Shown here: one piece after another, positions 35,578 through 44,909 of the stretch
Numbering within the stretch: the first letter of the stretch is position 1
How the letters are laid out: each line of letters begins with the position of its first letter
NCBI GenBank assembly: GCA_900539845.1
Contig: UQDP01000001.1
Location: 205,100 to 269,099, forward strand
Length of the DNA: 64,000 nt
Source: an uncultured Oscillospiraceae bacterium
GTDB taxonomy: Bacteria > Bacillota > Clostridia > Oscillospirales > Acutalibacteraceae
Direction: 5' to 3'
The notes under the pieces: generated by a model
What the model was told of the DNA's origin: nothing
Databases searched by the model: none
The model's input: only the letters and a program-made list of their open reading frames with translations
Program-made: the position numbers and the translations under genes

Positions 35578-36291
35578 ATGAAAAAAGTACTTGTTGCGGA
35601 AGACGAGGAATCCATTCGCGAATTTATCGTTATAAACCTTACAAGAAGCGGGTACGAGGTGGAGCAGGCGGAAAACGGCGCCGTTGCGCTTGACCTGTTT
35701 TCAAAAGACGAGAGCTCTTTCGATGTGGCAATTCTGGATATTATGATGCCGGAGATAGACGGGCTTACTGTTTGCAAGGAGCTTCGCAAAAGGTCGTCTG
35801 ATCTCGGTATAATCATGCTTTCTGCAAAAACGCAGGAAATGGATAAGGTCACAGGGTTGCTTGTGGGCGCTGACGATTATGTTACCAAGCCGTTCTCACC
35901 CAGCGAGCTTATGGCAAGGGTTGACGCTGTGTATCGTCGGGTAGAGATGACCAGAGGCTTCAGAAAAGCGGATTCCGCTCTTGATGTGATCGTGCTGGAT
36001 GAATTTGAACTTAATCTCAGAAACCGCACGCTGTCCAAGGCGGGAAAGCTGATAGAACTTACGCAGGTGGAATTTCAGATCATAGAGTATTTCTTCAGAA
36101 ATCCGAATGCAGCTCTCAGCAGAACCGATATTTTAAAACAGGTTTGGGGCAGCAATTATTTCGGTGATGAAAAGATCGTTGACGTAAATATACGCCGGCT
36201 AAGGATGAAGATAGAGGATAACCCGTCCGCCCCTGCAAGGCTTGTAACCATATGGGGACTGGGCTATAAATGGATAACAGATAAAAAATAA
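35578..36291 (+). CDS. OmpR/PhoB-family response regulator
   Basis: 237 residues. Receiver domain with the acidic pocket at Asp8-Glu10 and phospho-acceptor Asp54 (AILDIMMPEIDG), the conserved Thr/Ser (MLSAKT) and Lys (VTKPF). C-terminal winged-helix DNA-binding domain (LTQVEFQIIEYFFRNPNAALSR, split by the turn, and DVNIRRLRMKIE, ending GLGYKW). AAGGAG precedes the ATG. Lies between the lipoprotein and the kinase gene in one operon. The regulon is unknown. Confidence 0.94.
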   Translation: MKKVLVAEDEESIREFIVINLTRSGYEVEQAENGAVALDLFSKDESSFDVAILDIMMPEIDGLTVCKELRKRSSDLGIIMLSAKTQEMDKVTGLLVGADDYVTKPFSPSELMARVDAVYRRVEMTRGFRKADSALDVIVLDEFELNLRNRTLSKAGKLIELTQVEFQIIEYFFRNPNAALSRTDILKQVWGSNYFGDEKIVDVNIRRLRMKIEDNPSAPARLVTIWGLGYKWITDKK

Positions 36292-36311
36292 ACCTAACGG
36301 AAGCGTTATAA

Positions 36312-37859
36312 ATGAAAGAAAAGTTTGCTCGAAAATTTCATATGCATAAAATTGACGGGCTAACCAGACGATGGCTTATCAATATTGTTTTTGTTGTTGT
36401 GATCCTGCTTGTGGCTGCATTTGTTGCGGCAAGTGTTTTTGTAAAGAATTATTACTACAATTCTGTTGAGAATATTCTCGAATCCGGCGCGTCTGCAAAC
36501 GCGGTCGAGTATTTTTCCTCAAATCTTGATTCCGGAACTTCTCTTGAATCTTCTGCTTCGGGTTTTATAGACAGCTATGCTTATAAAGAGAACACCACTG
36601 TTTGGGTGATCAACAACGAAGGCGATGTGATTGCGTCATCAAACGGCTTTTCGGTCGAGAATTCCGATATGCCGGATTTCACGGAGGCAATGTCGGGCAG
36701 TTCGGGCACGGGAAAATACATAGGAAAGGTGTTCGACGGCGGAGATAAGATCATGGCGCTGTCCCGCGTTATCCAAAATTCCCGCGGCGTTAATGTTGGC
36801 GCTGTCAGAGTTATGACTTCGATAGGCGAGGTGGATACGCAGATCAGCGCGATCATCATTCTGTTGTTTTTTATCATGCTGTTTATATTCGCTATCATTC
36901 TGCTCTCCAACCTGTTCTTCATCAGATCTATCATCATTCCGATCAGGGAGATCACAGAGACCACGAAAAGGATAGCTGGCGGAAATCTTGATTCGAGAAT
37001 TGAAAAAAAGTATGACGACGAAATAGGAAACCTTTGCGATTCAATTAATTCGATGGCTTCCGAGATAGCAACCGCGGATAAAATGAAGAATGATTTTATC
37101 TCAACGATATCGCATGAACTGCGTACTCCGCTTACGTCAATAAAGGGATGGGCGGAAACACTGTTTTACAGCAAGGAAATCCAGCAGGACGAGCTGACCG
37201 TGAAAGGTCTGCAGGTGATCGTCAAAGAATCGGGCAGGCTTGAGGGCTTTGTTGAGGAGCTGCTTGATTTCAGCCGCCTGCAAAGCGGAAGAATGATCTT
37301 ACGGCTTGTGAGAACAGATATTTTTGCAGAGCTTGACGAGACTGTGTTCACTTTCTGCGAAAGGGCAATGCGCGAGGGGATAGAGGTAAGATACAGTATT
37401 CCCGAACTTCCCGCCCCTGCCAACGCAGATCCCAACAGACTCAAGCAGGTGTTTATGAATATTCTTGATAACGCGCTGAAATATTCAAGAGCGCCGAGCA
37501 AAATCTTTGTTAAGGCAGAGTTTTCAAAGCTTGACGGTGCCGACGCTGTTAAGATTTCGATAGCGGATCAGGGCTGCGGCATATCCAAGGAAGATCTGCC
37601 GCATGTATTTGATAAATTTTATAAGGCAAATGTTTCGGTTAAAGGCTCTGGTATAGGCCTTGCCGTTACAAATGAAATCGTTCATTTACACAAGGGTAAG
37701 TTGGAGATAGACAGCGAAGAGGGGAGAGGTACCCTTGTCACAATATATCTTCCGGTTGACAGTGTGCCGTCAAAGCAGGAGATCGATTTGGCTTCTGCCG
37801 GGCAGCAGCAGGTGACGGACGAAGATATAACATTGAAAGGTGATAAAAGCCATGAGTAA
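36312..37859 (+). CDS. Sensor histidine kinase
   Basis: 515 residues. One membrane helix at about 22-44, an extracellular sensor domain of roughly 130 residues (single Cache/PAS-like, beta-rich), a second helix at about 178-202, a HAMP linker, then a HisKA domain with His268 in STISHELRTPL. The ATPase domain has the N box (NILDNALKYS), G1 (DQGCGIS) and G2 (GSGIGLAV). Partner of the preceding response regulator. Its stop overlaps the start of the DUF1385 gene by 8 bases. Confidence 0.93.
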   Translation: MKEKFARKFHMHKIDGLTRRWLINIVFVVVILLVAAFVAASVFVKNYYYNSVENILESGASANAVEYFSSNLDSGTSLESSASGFIDSYAYKENTTVWVINNEGDVIASSNGFSVENSDMPDFTEAMSGSSGTGKYIGKVFDGGDKIMALSRVIQNSRGVNVGAVRVMTSIGEVDTQISAIIILLFFIMLFIFAIILLSNLFFIRSIIIPIREITETTKRIAGGNLDSRIEKKYDDEIGNLCDSINSMASEIATADKMKNDFISTISHELRTPLTSIKGWAETLFYSKEIQQDELTVKGLQVIVKESGRLEGFVEELLDFSRLQSGRMILRLVRTDIFAELDETVFTFCERAMREGIEVRYSIPELPAPANADPNRLKQVFMNILDNALKYSRAPSKIFVKAEFSKLDGADAVKISIADQGCGISKEDLPHVFDKFYKANVSVKGSGIGLAVTNEIVHLHKGKLEIDSEEGRGTLVTIYLPVDSVPSKQEIDLASAGQQQVTDEDITLKGDKSHE

Positions 37860-38820
37860 AAAAACGCATAAGACTTCAGTAGGCGGTCAGGCGCTTATTG
37901 AAGGCGTTATGATGCAGGGACCGCGCGGTATGGCAACAGCCGTCAGAAAGCCGGACGGCGAAATACAGACCGAGTATCATACAGTCAAACATTTAAGGGA
38001 TAAGAGCAGATTTTTCGATCTGCCAATCGTCAGAGGAATAGTCGGTTTTGCCGAATCTATGATTATGGGCTATAAAACGCTTATGTATTCTGCCGAAGTT
38101 TCGGGCATGGAGGATATCGAGGAGCAGGATATGAGCAAATTTGAACGCTGGTTGAACGATAAATTCGGCGAAAAGCTCATAAGTGCCGTAACCATGATAG
38201 GCTCGGTGCTGGGAGTGGCGCTTGCGTTTTTGCTTTTCTTTTATTTCCCTGTGCTCGTGTTCAATAAGGCAAACGAATGGGCAAACGGTGCAATAACGGA
38301 TTATCAGGGCCTTATTGAAGGCGTGATGAAGATCCTTATTTTTGTGATCTATATAGCCGCCGTCAGCCGGATGAAAGATATAAAAAGAATGTTCATGTAC
38401 CACGGCGCGGAGCACAAATCCATAGCCTGTTATGAAGCGGGACTGGATCTGACGGTTGAAAACGCAAAAAAATGTACGCGGTTTCACCCCAGATGCGGAA
38501 CATCGTTTATTTTTGTGGTCTTAATCTTCAGTATTGTTTTTTACACTGTTATAGCTAAGATATTTCCTGAAATAGCGGCTGTAAGAGTGTTGTGGCTGAT
38601 TCTCAAGCTTGCGTTTCTGCCGATCATCATGGGAATCTGCTATGAATTCATAAGATATGCCGGCAGGCACGACAATCTGTTCGTGAAAATCGTTTCCGCG
38701 CCGGGCTTATGGATGCAAAGGCTTACCACAAATGAGCCGGACGATGATATCCTTGAGGTGGGCATCGCGGCAATCAAAGCCGTTATTACGGATAATCCCG
38801 AGGATGATGAGATAAAGTGA
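37852..38820 (+). CDS. DUF1385 family membrane protein
   Basis: 323 residues. The N-terminus GGQALIEGVMMQGPRG is the strongest mark of DUF1385 (COG3872). Four or more membrane helices follow, with the conserved YHGAEHKSIACYEAG and HPRCGTSF segments; the His/Cys-rich loop could bind metal. The ATG at 37852 has AAAGGTG 9 bases upstream. The family is nearly always next to prmC, as here. Its biochemical role is unknown. Confidence 0.88.
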   Translation: MSKKTHKTSVGGQALIEGVMMQGPRGMATAVRKPDGEIQTEYHTVKHLRDKSRFFDLPIVRGIVGFAESMIMGYKTLMYSAEVSGMEDIEEQDMSKFERWLNDKFGEKLISAVTMIGSVLGVALAFLLFFYFPVLVFNKANEWANGAITDYQGLIEGVMKILIFVIYIAAVSRMKDIKRMFMYHGAEHKSIACYEAGLDLTVENAKKCTRFHPRCGTSFIFVVLIFSIVFYTVIAKIFPEIAAVRVLWLILKLAFLPIIMGICYEFIRYAGRHDNLFVKIVSAPGLWMQRLTTNEPDDDILEVGIAAIKAVITDNPEDDEIK

Positions 38821-39653
38821 ATTTGAAAGAAGCTTATAATTACTGTGTTTATTTTCTCAGCGCAAACGGTGTTGACGAGGCGGAATTCAAGGCGCTGTGC
38901 CTTGTGTGCCATCTTGCCGGTATTCAAAACAGTCAGTATGAGCAGCATAAACAGGATACTGTGATGATGAAGCCTCTTGCGGATGCTCTGTGGAGACTCA
39001 AAAGCGGCGAACCGCTGCAATACATTTTAGGCAAGTGGGATTTTTATGAATCCGAGTTTTTCGTAGGGAAAGGCGTTCTGATACCGCGCCCGGAGACGGA
39101 GGAACTGACCGCGCTTGCCGTAAAAAAAGCACGGCAGCTTGCTTCTCCCGTTATATATGATCTGTGTTCGGGAAGCGGCTGCATAGGCATAAGCATTGCA
39201 AAGGCGGTTCCCGGTTCGGATGTCTTTTGCATAGAAAAAAGCAGAGCGGCTATGGAATACCTAGTAAAAAACGCAAAAGATATTCCTAACGCTCACCCTG
39301 TTTTGGGCGATGTTTTCAATGCCGATTCTTTAAAAAATACAGCGGAAAACAGTATGGATATGATCGTTTCAAATCCGCCGTATATCCGATCGGGTGAAAT
39401 ACCTTTGCTTCAGACGGAAGTGTCGTTTGAGCCTAAAGAGGCGCTGGACGGCGGCGAGAGCGGTCTTGACTTTTACGTTTGTATAGCCGAAGAATGGAAA
39501 CGGTTTTTGAAGCCCGGCGGACTTCTGCTTCTCGAAATCGGCGAGGATCAGGCGGAGGATATTTCCGTTCTCCTGCAACACAATGATTACAGTAATATAT
39601 GTATTCTGAATGATATTTACGGCAATCCCAGAATTGCCTGTGCCGAAAAATAA
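38817..39653 (+). CDS. prmC: Peptide chain release factor N5-glutamine methyltransferase PrmC
   Basis: 278 residues. Methylates the GGQ glutamine of release factors. SAM-binding motif DLCSGSGCIG (115-124) and catalytic NPPY (186-189) are intact, and the linker RPETEELT is characteristic. GTG start overlapping the preceding stop (GTGA). The usual partner prfA is not in this window. Confidence 0.94.
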   Translation: MNLKEAYNYCVYFLSANGVDEAEFKALCLVCHLAGIQNSQYEQHKQDTVMMKPLADALWRLKSGEPLQYILGKWDFYESEFFVGKGVLIPRPETEELTALAVKKARQLASPVIYDLCSGSGCIGISIAKAVPGSDVFCIEKSRAAMEYLVKNAKDIPNAHPVLGDVFNADSLKNTAENSMDMIVSNPPYIRSGEIPLLQTEVSFEPKEALDGGESGLDFYVCIAEEWKRFLKPGGLLLLEIGEDQAEDISVLLQHNDYSNICILNDIYGNPRIACAEK

Positions 39654-39668
39654 GTTAAGGGTGTTATT

Positions 39669-40340
39669 ATGTCTTCCATATTAAGCGCAATATTCTCCGG
39701 CAATATGTATTATGCCGTTCTTATGATCATTGCAAGGGCGATCGTTGTTTTTCTTTGTCTTCCCGTGCATGAGCTTTGTCATGGGCTTGCAGCTTATAAG
39801 CTCGGCGATGATACTGCCAAAAAGCTGGGCAGGCTTTCCTTTAATCCGATCGCTCATCTTGATCCGATCGGAACGATTATGATCTTCCTTTTCGGAATAG
39901 GCTACGCGAAGCCCGTTCCGATCAATCCTCTTAAATTTAAGGATTACAGAAAAGGCGTGGCGCTAACCGCGCTCGCGGGACCGCTTTCCAATCTGGCGAT
40001 GGCATTTGTCTTCGCGTTTGTCGGTTCTGCTGTTGCAAGCTTTGCCGATGCTGGCAGTACCGCGGTGCGCATCATCGTGCTTCTCATTTCACTTGCAGCC
40101 GATATTAATATTTCGCTTGCCGTGTTTAATCTTCTGCCTATTCCGCCGCTTGACGGCTCCAGAATATTGGGCGCCGTTCTGCCGGACAGGCTTTACGAAA
40201 AATATTTCAGGTATGAGCGCTATATTATGATCGGCCTTATCGTGATTTTGTTCACTCCGCTTCTCAATGCGCCTCTGCGCTTTCTCAACAATGTTTTTCA
40301 CTCATTTATTTATTTCATCCCGGAACTCATTTTCGGTTGA
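39669..40340 (+). CDS. Site-2 protease family (M50) membrane metalloprotease
   Basis: 223 residues, about five membrane helices. Zinc motif HELCH (His34 to His38) in the first long helix and the third ligand in NLLPIPPLDGSRI near residue 160. The compact size and KLGRLSFNPIAHLDPIGTI match the rhomboid-neighbour type often found next to scpA in Firmicutes (YwhC/YdiL-like). It cuts within the membrane; the substrate is unknown. It lacks PDZ and CBS domains. Confidence 0.9.
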   Translation: MSSILSAIFSGNMYYAVLMIIARAIVVFLCLPVHELCHGLAAYKLGDDTAKKLGRLSFNPIAHLDPIGTIMIFLFGIGYAKPVPINPLKFKDYRKGVALTALAGPLSNLAMAFVFAFVGSAVASFADAGSTAVRIIVLLISLAADINISLAVFNLLPIPPLDGSRILGAVLPDRLYEKYFRYERYIMIGLIVILFTPLLNAPLRFLNNVFHSFIYFIPELIFG

Positions 40341-40351
40341 TAAGAGGTAAA

Positions 40352-41074
40352 ATGGAACAGTTAAGTTACAAGCTCGAAGTGTTTGAAGGACCTATGGACC
40401 TTCTGCTTCATCTTATAAGCAAGCATAAACTGAATATCAATGATATTCCGATAGTGGAACTCGTAAATCAGTATCTGGATTATGTCCGCCGTATGGAAGA
40501 GGCGGATTTTGAAGTCGCCGGCGATTTTTTGGAAATGGCTGCCCGTCTGATCTATATTAAAACAGTTTCGCTTCTTCCGAAGCATGAGGAAGCTGAACAG
40601 CTGAAAAAAGAGCTGACGGGAGAGCTGATCGAATACCGCGACTGCAAGCTTATGGCTCAGAAGCTCAGCAGGCAGACCCAAGGCTTTGACCGCTTTGTCC
40701 GACCGCCGCAGGAGGGTTATGTGAATTATGATTACGAACGTTTTCACGAGGGAGAAGAGCTGCTGAACGCGTATGTTTCGGCAGCCGGGCGTGCACAGCG
40801 CAAGCTTCCGCCCCCGATCGATTCTTTTAAACAGATCGTTGCCAGAAAATTCGTGAACGTGGCTGAGAAGATAGGCGGCGTTATGGATAAACTGAGATCA
40901 CGCGGCAAAGTCAGATTTCTTAGGCTTTTCTCAGACGCAAAGTCCAAAAGCGATATCGTTGCAACTTTTCTTGCCGTGCTGGAGCTTGCCAAGACCAAGC
41001 AAATACTGCTTGAAGGTTCAATGGAGAATCCCGAAGTGAAGATCGTAAGCGAGGTGAAGAGCGGTGAAGAATGA
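40352..41074 (+). CDS. scpA: Segregation and condensation protein ScpA
   Basis: 240 residues. The kleisin subunit that bridges the SMC heads in the bacterial condensin. The N-terminus SYKLEVFEGPMDLLLHLISKHKL, split by the helix turn, is diagnostic, as is the C-terminal winged helix (VATFLAVLELAKTKQI). The ATG at 40352 is used, with AAGAGG a short 4 bases upstream. Overlaps scpB by 11 bases. Confidence 0.95.
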   Translation: MEQLSYKLEVFEGPMDLLLHLISKHKLNINDIPIVELVNQYLDYVRRMEEADFEVAGDFLEMAARLIYIKTVSLLPKHEEAEQLKKELTGELIEYRDCKLMAQKLSRQTQGFDRFVRPPQEGYVNYDYERFHEGEELLNAYVSAAGRAQRKLPPPIDSFKQIVARKFVNVAEKIGGVMDKLRSRGKVRFLRLFSDAKSKSDIVATFLAVLELAKTKQILLEGSMENPEVKIVSEVKSGEE

Positions 41075-41681
41075 GAACAATGTGCTTGCAAGGCTGGAAG
41101 CCATGCTGTTTGCCTGCGGCGATCCTGTTGAGCCGGCCAGGCTTGCGGAGGTGCTTGAGCTTGATGTGGAGAGCGTTACAAAAATGCTCGGCTGCCTTTC
41201 GGATACATATGAGGAACGCCCCTGCGGTCTGCGTCTCATCAGAATAGACGGAAAATATCAGCTCTGCACAAGAGAAGAATATGCAGATGATGTCAGAAAA
41301 CTCCTTGAGATAAAGAAAAACACGCCTCTTTCCCAGGCGGCTTTTGAGGTCCTTGCGATCATCGCCTATAATAAATCCGTAACCAAAAGTTTTATAGAGC
41401 AGATACGTGGCGTGGATTGCTCAGGCTCGATCTCAAATCTTGTTCAGAAAGGTCTGATAGAGGAAAAGGGCAGGCTGGACCTGCCCGGCAGGCCTTTGGT
41501 ATACGGCACTACGGACAGATTTTTAAGATGTTTTTCGCTGTCAAGCCTTGATGATCTGCCGGATCTGCCGTCCGCCGAGGAAGAAAATAAAGAAAATGGG
41601 CAAACGACCTTGTTTGACGGAGATAAAAATGTTACAATAGAAAGCGAAACAGATCAGACAGGGGAAGAGGGCGAAGAATGA
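41064..41681 (+). CDS. scpB: Segregation and condensation protein ScpB
   Basis: 205 residues. Dimeric partner of ScpA in the SMC condensin. Two winged-helix domains; LSQAAFEVLAIIAYNKSVTK and FIEQIRGVDCSGSISNLVQKG are characteristic. GTG start with GAGGTG 7 bases upstream, inside the end of scpA. The C-terminus is a long acidic tail. Confidence 0.95.
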   Translation: MKNENNVLARLEAMLFACGDPVEPARLAEVLELDVESVTKMLGCLSDTYEERPCGLRLIRIDGKYQLCTREEYADDVRKLLEIKKNTPLSQAAFEVLAIIAYNKSVTKSFIEQIRGVDCSGSISNLVQKGLIEEKGRLDLPGRPLVYGTTDRFLRCFSLSSLDDLPDLPSAEEENKENGQTTLFDGDKNVTIESETDQTGEEGEE

Positions 41682-42454
41682 CAGCGTTAATCATACTTGC
41701 AGTTATCATAGTCATCATCGCCGTAATACTTTCGGTATCGGCAACATTCACCATTACTTATGATCATAAATGGAAAACAAAGATCGGCGTATTGTGGTTT
41801 GAATGGGATATTGAACTGACTAAAATACTGGATTTCATTCTTTTTCCGCAAAAAAGCGCGGAAAATGTTAAGGCAAAAAAACAGAAAACCGAACAGCCGC
41901 CTAACGAAAAGCCGAAAGACGATCAAAAGAAAATCACAGAAGCAGAAGCGAACACGACCGCGCCGGATGCATCTCAGAAGGCAGACGGTTCAGACGGCGA
42001 AAAGAAAACAGACTCAGACGCCGAATCGGAAAATAAGCCGAAGCAAAAACAGGCTAAGCCCAATTTCTTAAAGAATATCTGGGATAAAGACGGTATCGTC
42101 GGCATCATGACTTTTGTTTCCAATATGCTCCAAACGGCTTCAAGCGCCGTAACAAGTTTAATTAGGGGCTTTCATATTCATTCCTTTTATGTTAAAATAT
42201 TAGTCGGAGGCTCTGACGCGGATGAGATCGCACGTGCCTACGGCAGAATCTGCAAATATTATTATCCGTTTAAGGGCGCCGTTTTAAGCGGTATGAAGGT
42301 GGATCATTATGATGACTGGATCGCTCCCGATTTTATTGCGCCGCGCAACGAATACGGCTTCCAGTTCATCGGTTCGATCAGCGTGGGGGCGCTGCTTCGA
42401 GTAGTGCTTGCCGCGGCAAAAACATTCTTGGTAAATATAATTAAAAATAAATAA
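41678..42454 (+). CDS. DUF2953 domain protein (YtfI-like)
   Basis: 258 residues. One N-terminal membrane helix, then a domain with a Lys/Pro/Glu-rich low-complexity insert of about 70 residues (KKQKTEQPPNEKPKDDQKK and onward) and a conserved C-terminal part with VKILVGGSDADEIARAYGRI. DUF2953 proteins are usually encoded just before gerW/ytfJ, as here. Overlaps scpB by four bases (ATGA). The role is unknown but probably in sporulation or germination. Confidence 0.8.
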   Translation: MTALIILAVIIVIIAVILSVSATFTITYDHKWKTKIGVLWFEWDIELTKILDFILFPQKSAENVKAKKQKTEQPPNEKPKDDQKKITEAEANTTAPDASQKADGSDGEKKTDSDAESENKPKQKQAKPNFLKNIWDKDGIVGIMTFVSNMLQTASSAVTSLIRGFHIHSFYVKILVGGSDADEIARAYGRICKYYYPFKGAVLSGMKVDHYDDWIAPDFIAPRNEYGFQFIGSISVGALLRVVLAAAKTFLVNIIKNK

Positions 42455-42480
42455 TATTTCTTTGTAAGGAGATAAGAAGT

Positions 42481-42876
42481 ATGAAAGAAACACCCGTAAA
42501 TAAGATTATGGAAAACACACTTGAAAAAATGCGTGAGATGGTTGATGTTTCCACCATCATCGGTGAGCCGATCCAGACTGGGGATACGACCCTTATTCCC
42601 GTTTCAAAGGTTTCATACGGCTTCACCAGCGGCGGAACGGATCTGCCGTCCAAGCAGAACGCCGAACTGTTCGGCGGCGGCGGCGGTGGCGGAATCACGA
42701 TTTCACCTGTTGCTTTCATCGTTATCCAGGGCGAAAAAGTAAGAATGATGCAGATCAACAACTATACTTCGTCCGCAGACCGCGCAATAGCGATGATTCC
42801 TGAACTCGTTGATCAGATCTCGCAGCTTGTCAAGGCTAAGGATGAGCCGAAGGCAGACGAAAACAGCGTGGAATAA
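42481..42876 (+). CDS. GerW family sporulation protein (YtfJ)
   Basis: 131 residues. The region DTTLIPVSKVSYGFTSGG and the glycine run before ITISPVAFIVI are hallmarks of the YtfJ/GerW family, which is spore-associated and needed for normal germination in Bacillus subtilis. AAGGAG precedes the ATG. Follows the DUF2953 gene by 26 bases. Confidence 0.92.
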   Translation: MKETPVNKIMENTLEKMREMVDVSTIIGEPIQTGDTTLIPVSKVSYGFTSGGTDLPSKQNAELFGGGGGGGITISPVAFIVIQGEKVRMMQINNYTSSADRAIAMIPELVDQISQLVKAKDEPKADENSVE

Positions 42877-42898
42877 CCGCAATAATTTATAAAATTTT

Positions 42899-42927
42899 AA
42901 TCACCTGCATATAATTAGCAGGTGATT
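42899..42927 (+). promoter_or_regulatory. Perfect hairpin covering the SD of the D,D-carboxypeptidase gene
   Basis: AATCACCTGC and GCAGGTGATT form a perfect 10-base stem with a 9-base loop. The 3' arm contains AGGTG, the SD for the TTG start at 42932. It may be a weak terminator after gerW or a translational lock. Confidence 0.65.
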
Positions 42928-42931
42928 AATT

Positions 42932-43987
42932 TTGTTCAGAAGATTTTGTCTTTTTTTAGCGCTGATACTGGTTATCCCGGTGAACATGCGGCAGGTTTCG
43001 GCGGCGGAGTGCTCGGCTGCAAGCGCTGTTGTGATGGATGCGGATTCGCTCGAGGTGCTGTATGAGAAAAACGCGGACGAGAAACGCTCCATAGCTTCAA
43101 CAACAAAAATCCTGTCTGCGCTGATCGCCTGTGAAAGCGGAAAACTGGATGAGACCGTTACCGTGACCTGGGATATGGTCAATACGCACGGCTCGCTTCT
43201 CGGACTTCGTGAAAATGATAAAATATCTCTTTATGATCTCACGGTCGGCATGATCCTTCCGTCCGGGAATGACGCCGCAAACGCCGTCGCCCTCTATCTC
43301 GGCGGAAGCTTTGAGGGTTTTGCCGCTATGATGAACAGAAAAGCGGCAGAAATCGGAATGGTCAATTCCCTGTTCGTCACACCGTCGGGTCTAGATGAGG
43401 GAGAGCATCATTCAACGGCACGCGATATGGCTCTGCTTACGGCTTATGCTATGAAAAACGAGACTTTCGCGCAGATCTTTTCCTTGTCAAAGGCGGATGT
43501 AACTGTCAGCGGCGAAAAGCTTACCGTATACAATCACAACAGGCTGCTTTGGGAAATGGACGGCTGTGTCGGCGGTAAAACCGGTTTTACGGATAAGGCG
43601 GGGCGCTGCCTCGTTTCGGCAGCGCGCAGAAACGGCAATACGCTTATATGTGTTACGCTTAATGCGCCGGATGACTGGAACGATCATCAGAAGCTTTATG
43701 AAGAATGCTTTGATAAATATACTCAGCACAACGAATCCGGCAGCATAGAAGTTGCGGCAGTCGGCGGAAATCAGGATCGGATACAGGCAGCGTATAACGC
43801 AGACGTAAGCGTGCTGAATGAAGATCTTGTTACAGTGGAGCTGTATGCGCTTCCGTTCGTCTATTGTCCTGTCAAGCAGGGGGATAAGATCGGAAAAGCG
43901 GTTATAAAGTATAAAGAAAAGGAGATCCTGACCGTTGCGATAACGGCGCAGGAAAGCGTGGAATATTATTATGCCGAATCCAAATGA
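42932..43987 (+). CDS. D-alanyl-D-alanine carboxypeptidase (DacB/DacF type)
   Basis: 351 residues. Signal peptide ending near VSA-AE. Penicillin-binding motifs of class C low-mass PBPs: SxxK at Ser56-Thr-Thr-Lys59, SxN at Ser111-Gly-Asn113, and KTG at Lys216-Gly218. Removes the terminal D-Ala from peptidoglycan stems. A beta-rich C-terminal domain follows. TTG start with AGGTG 7 bases upstream, within a hairpin. Position between gerW and an rluB-like gene resembles the dacB region of Bacillus, suggesting a role in spore cortex. Confidence 0.92.
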   Translation: MFRRFCLFLALILVIPVNMRQVSAAECSAASAVVMDADSLEVLYEKNADEKRSIASTTKILSALIACESGKLDETVTVTWDMVNTHGSLLGLRENDKISLYDLTVGMILPSGNDAANAVALYLGGSFEGFAAMMNRKAAEIGMVNSLFVTPSGLDEGEHHSTARDMALLTAYAMKNETFAQIFSLSKADVTVSGEKLTVYNHNRLLWEMDGCVGGKTGFTDKAGRCLVSAARRNGNTLICVTLNAPDDWNDHQKLYEECFDKYTQHNESGSIEVAAVGGNQDRIQAAYNADVSVLNEDLVTVELYALPFVYCPVKQGDKIGKAVIKYKEKEILTVAITAQESVEYYYAESK

Positions 43988-44720
43988 GATAAGACTGCAG
44001 AAATTTATGGCGGAATGCGGCGTTGCCTCAAGGCGCAAATGCGAACAGCTTATAGAAGAGGGGCGCGTAAAGGTAAACGGTCACCCCGCCGTTCTGGGTT
44101 CAAAGGTAAATCCTAAAAAAGATATTGTGACCGTGCGCGGCAAGAGAATCGTAAAACAGACCAAAATGCGTTATATAATGCTCCACAAACCGCGCGGCTA
44201 CGTCACAACGGTTTCCGATGAGCTGGGCAGAAAAACGGTCATGGACCTGATCGGTTCGGTGAACGAACGCGTTTATCCCGTGGGCAGGCTCGACCGGGAT
44301 TCGGAGGGCCTTTTGCTTCTTACGAATGACGGCGAGCTGGCAAACGCTCTTATGCACCCGTCCTTTAGTATAGTCAAAACTTATCGGGTCACCGTTCGCC
44401 CCGGCGCGGATGACGAAGCGCTGGAAGGCATGAGAAACGGAGTCGAGATCGACGGAGCGAAAACCGCTCCTTGTGAAATAACCGTGCTCAGCGAAAACGC
44501 GGATAGATCGGTGCTTGAATTCAAGATACACGAGGGCAGAAACCGTGAGATAAGAAAGATGTGCGAGGCATATGATCTTGAGGTCGCAAGGCTTAAAAGA
44601 ATAGCTCTCGGTCCTCTTAAGCTCGGTATGCTTTCCGCCGGTGAGCACCGTGAGCTGAATGAAACGGAATTGAAAAAGCTCTTCCGCGCCTGCGGACTGA
44701 GCTATGAAAAAAAGAGATAA
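43971..44720 (+). CDS. rluB: 23S rRNA pseudouridine synthase, RluB/RsuA family
   Basis: 249 residues. N-terminal S4 RNA-binding domain (RLQKFMAECGVASRRKCEQLI) and catalytic domain with Asp108 in VGRLDRDSEGLLLLTNDG. EGRNREIRKM is the usual C-terminal motif. RluB modifies U2605 of 23S rRNA; RsuA of 16S is the close alternative. Starts 17 bases inside the preceding gene. Confidence 0.9.
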   Translation: MPNPNEIRLQKFMAECGVASRRKCEQLIEEGRVKVNGHPAVLGSKVNPKKDIVTVRGKRIVKQTKMRYIMLHKPRGYVTTVSDELGRKTVMDLIGSVNERVYPVGRLDRDSEGLLLLTNDGELANALMHPSFSIVKTYRVTVRPGADDEALEGMRNGVEIDGAKTAPCEITVLSENADRSVLEFKIHEGRNREIRKMCEAYDLEVARLKRIALGPLKLGMLSAGEHRELNETELKKLFRACGLSYEKKR

Positions 44721-44725
44721 TACAC

Positions 44726-44864
44726 GCTGAACAGGGTTCGAGAAATCGAGCTGAATTTCGCATTTGGCAAAAGGTGACGGAAGCTGAACAAGATATGGTT
44801 TAAAGCGAAATTTTTCCGCCGCAAGGGCAAGTTTTCGGCACATCCTGTTCAGCTTTCGCCACCT
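44726..44864. repeat. Structured non-coding element with competing inverted repeats
   Basis: No gene. GCTGAACAGG (44726) can pair perfectly with CCTGTTCAGC (44844). A 19-base arm at 44772-44790 can pair at 17 of 19 positions with 44846-44864, and AATTTCGC (44754) with GCGAAATT (44805). The first two stems are mutually exclusive. It may be an interspersed repeat or a structured 3' region of the rluB transcript. Confidence 0.5.
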
Positions 44865-44909
44865 CTAGGCGTACAATGGTACGTTAGAATTGGCAAAGGC
44901 GGAAAGCGC

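Noticed and set aside
44100..44843. Minus-strand open frame of about 247 codons over rluB and the following structured element
   Set aside because: Mostly antisense to rluB; the non-overlapping part is the inverted-repeat element. No SD and no recognisable domain.
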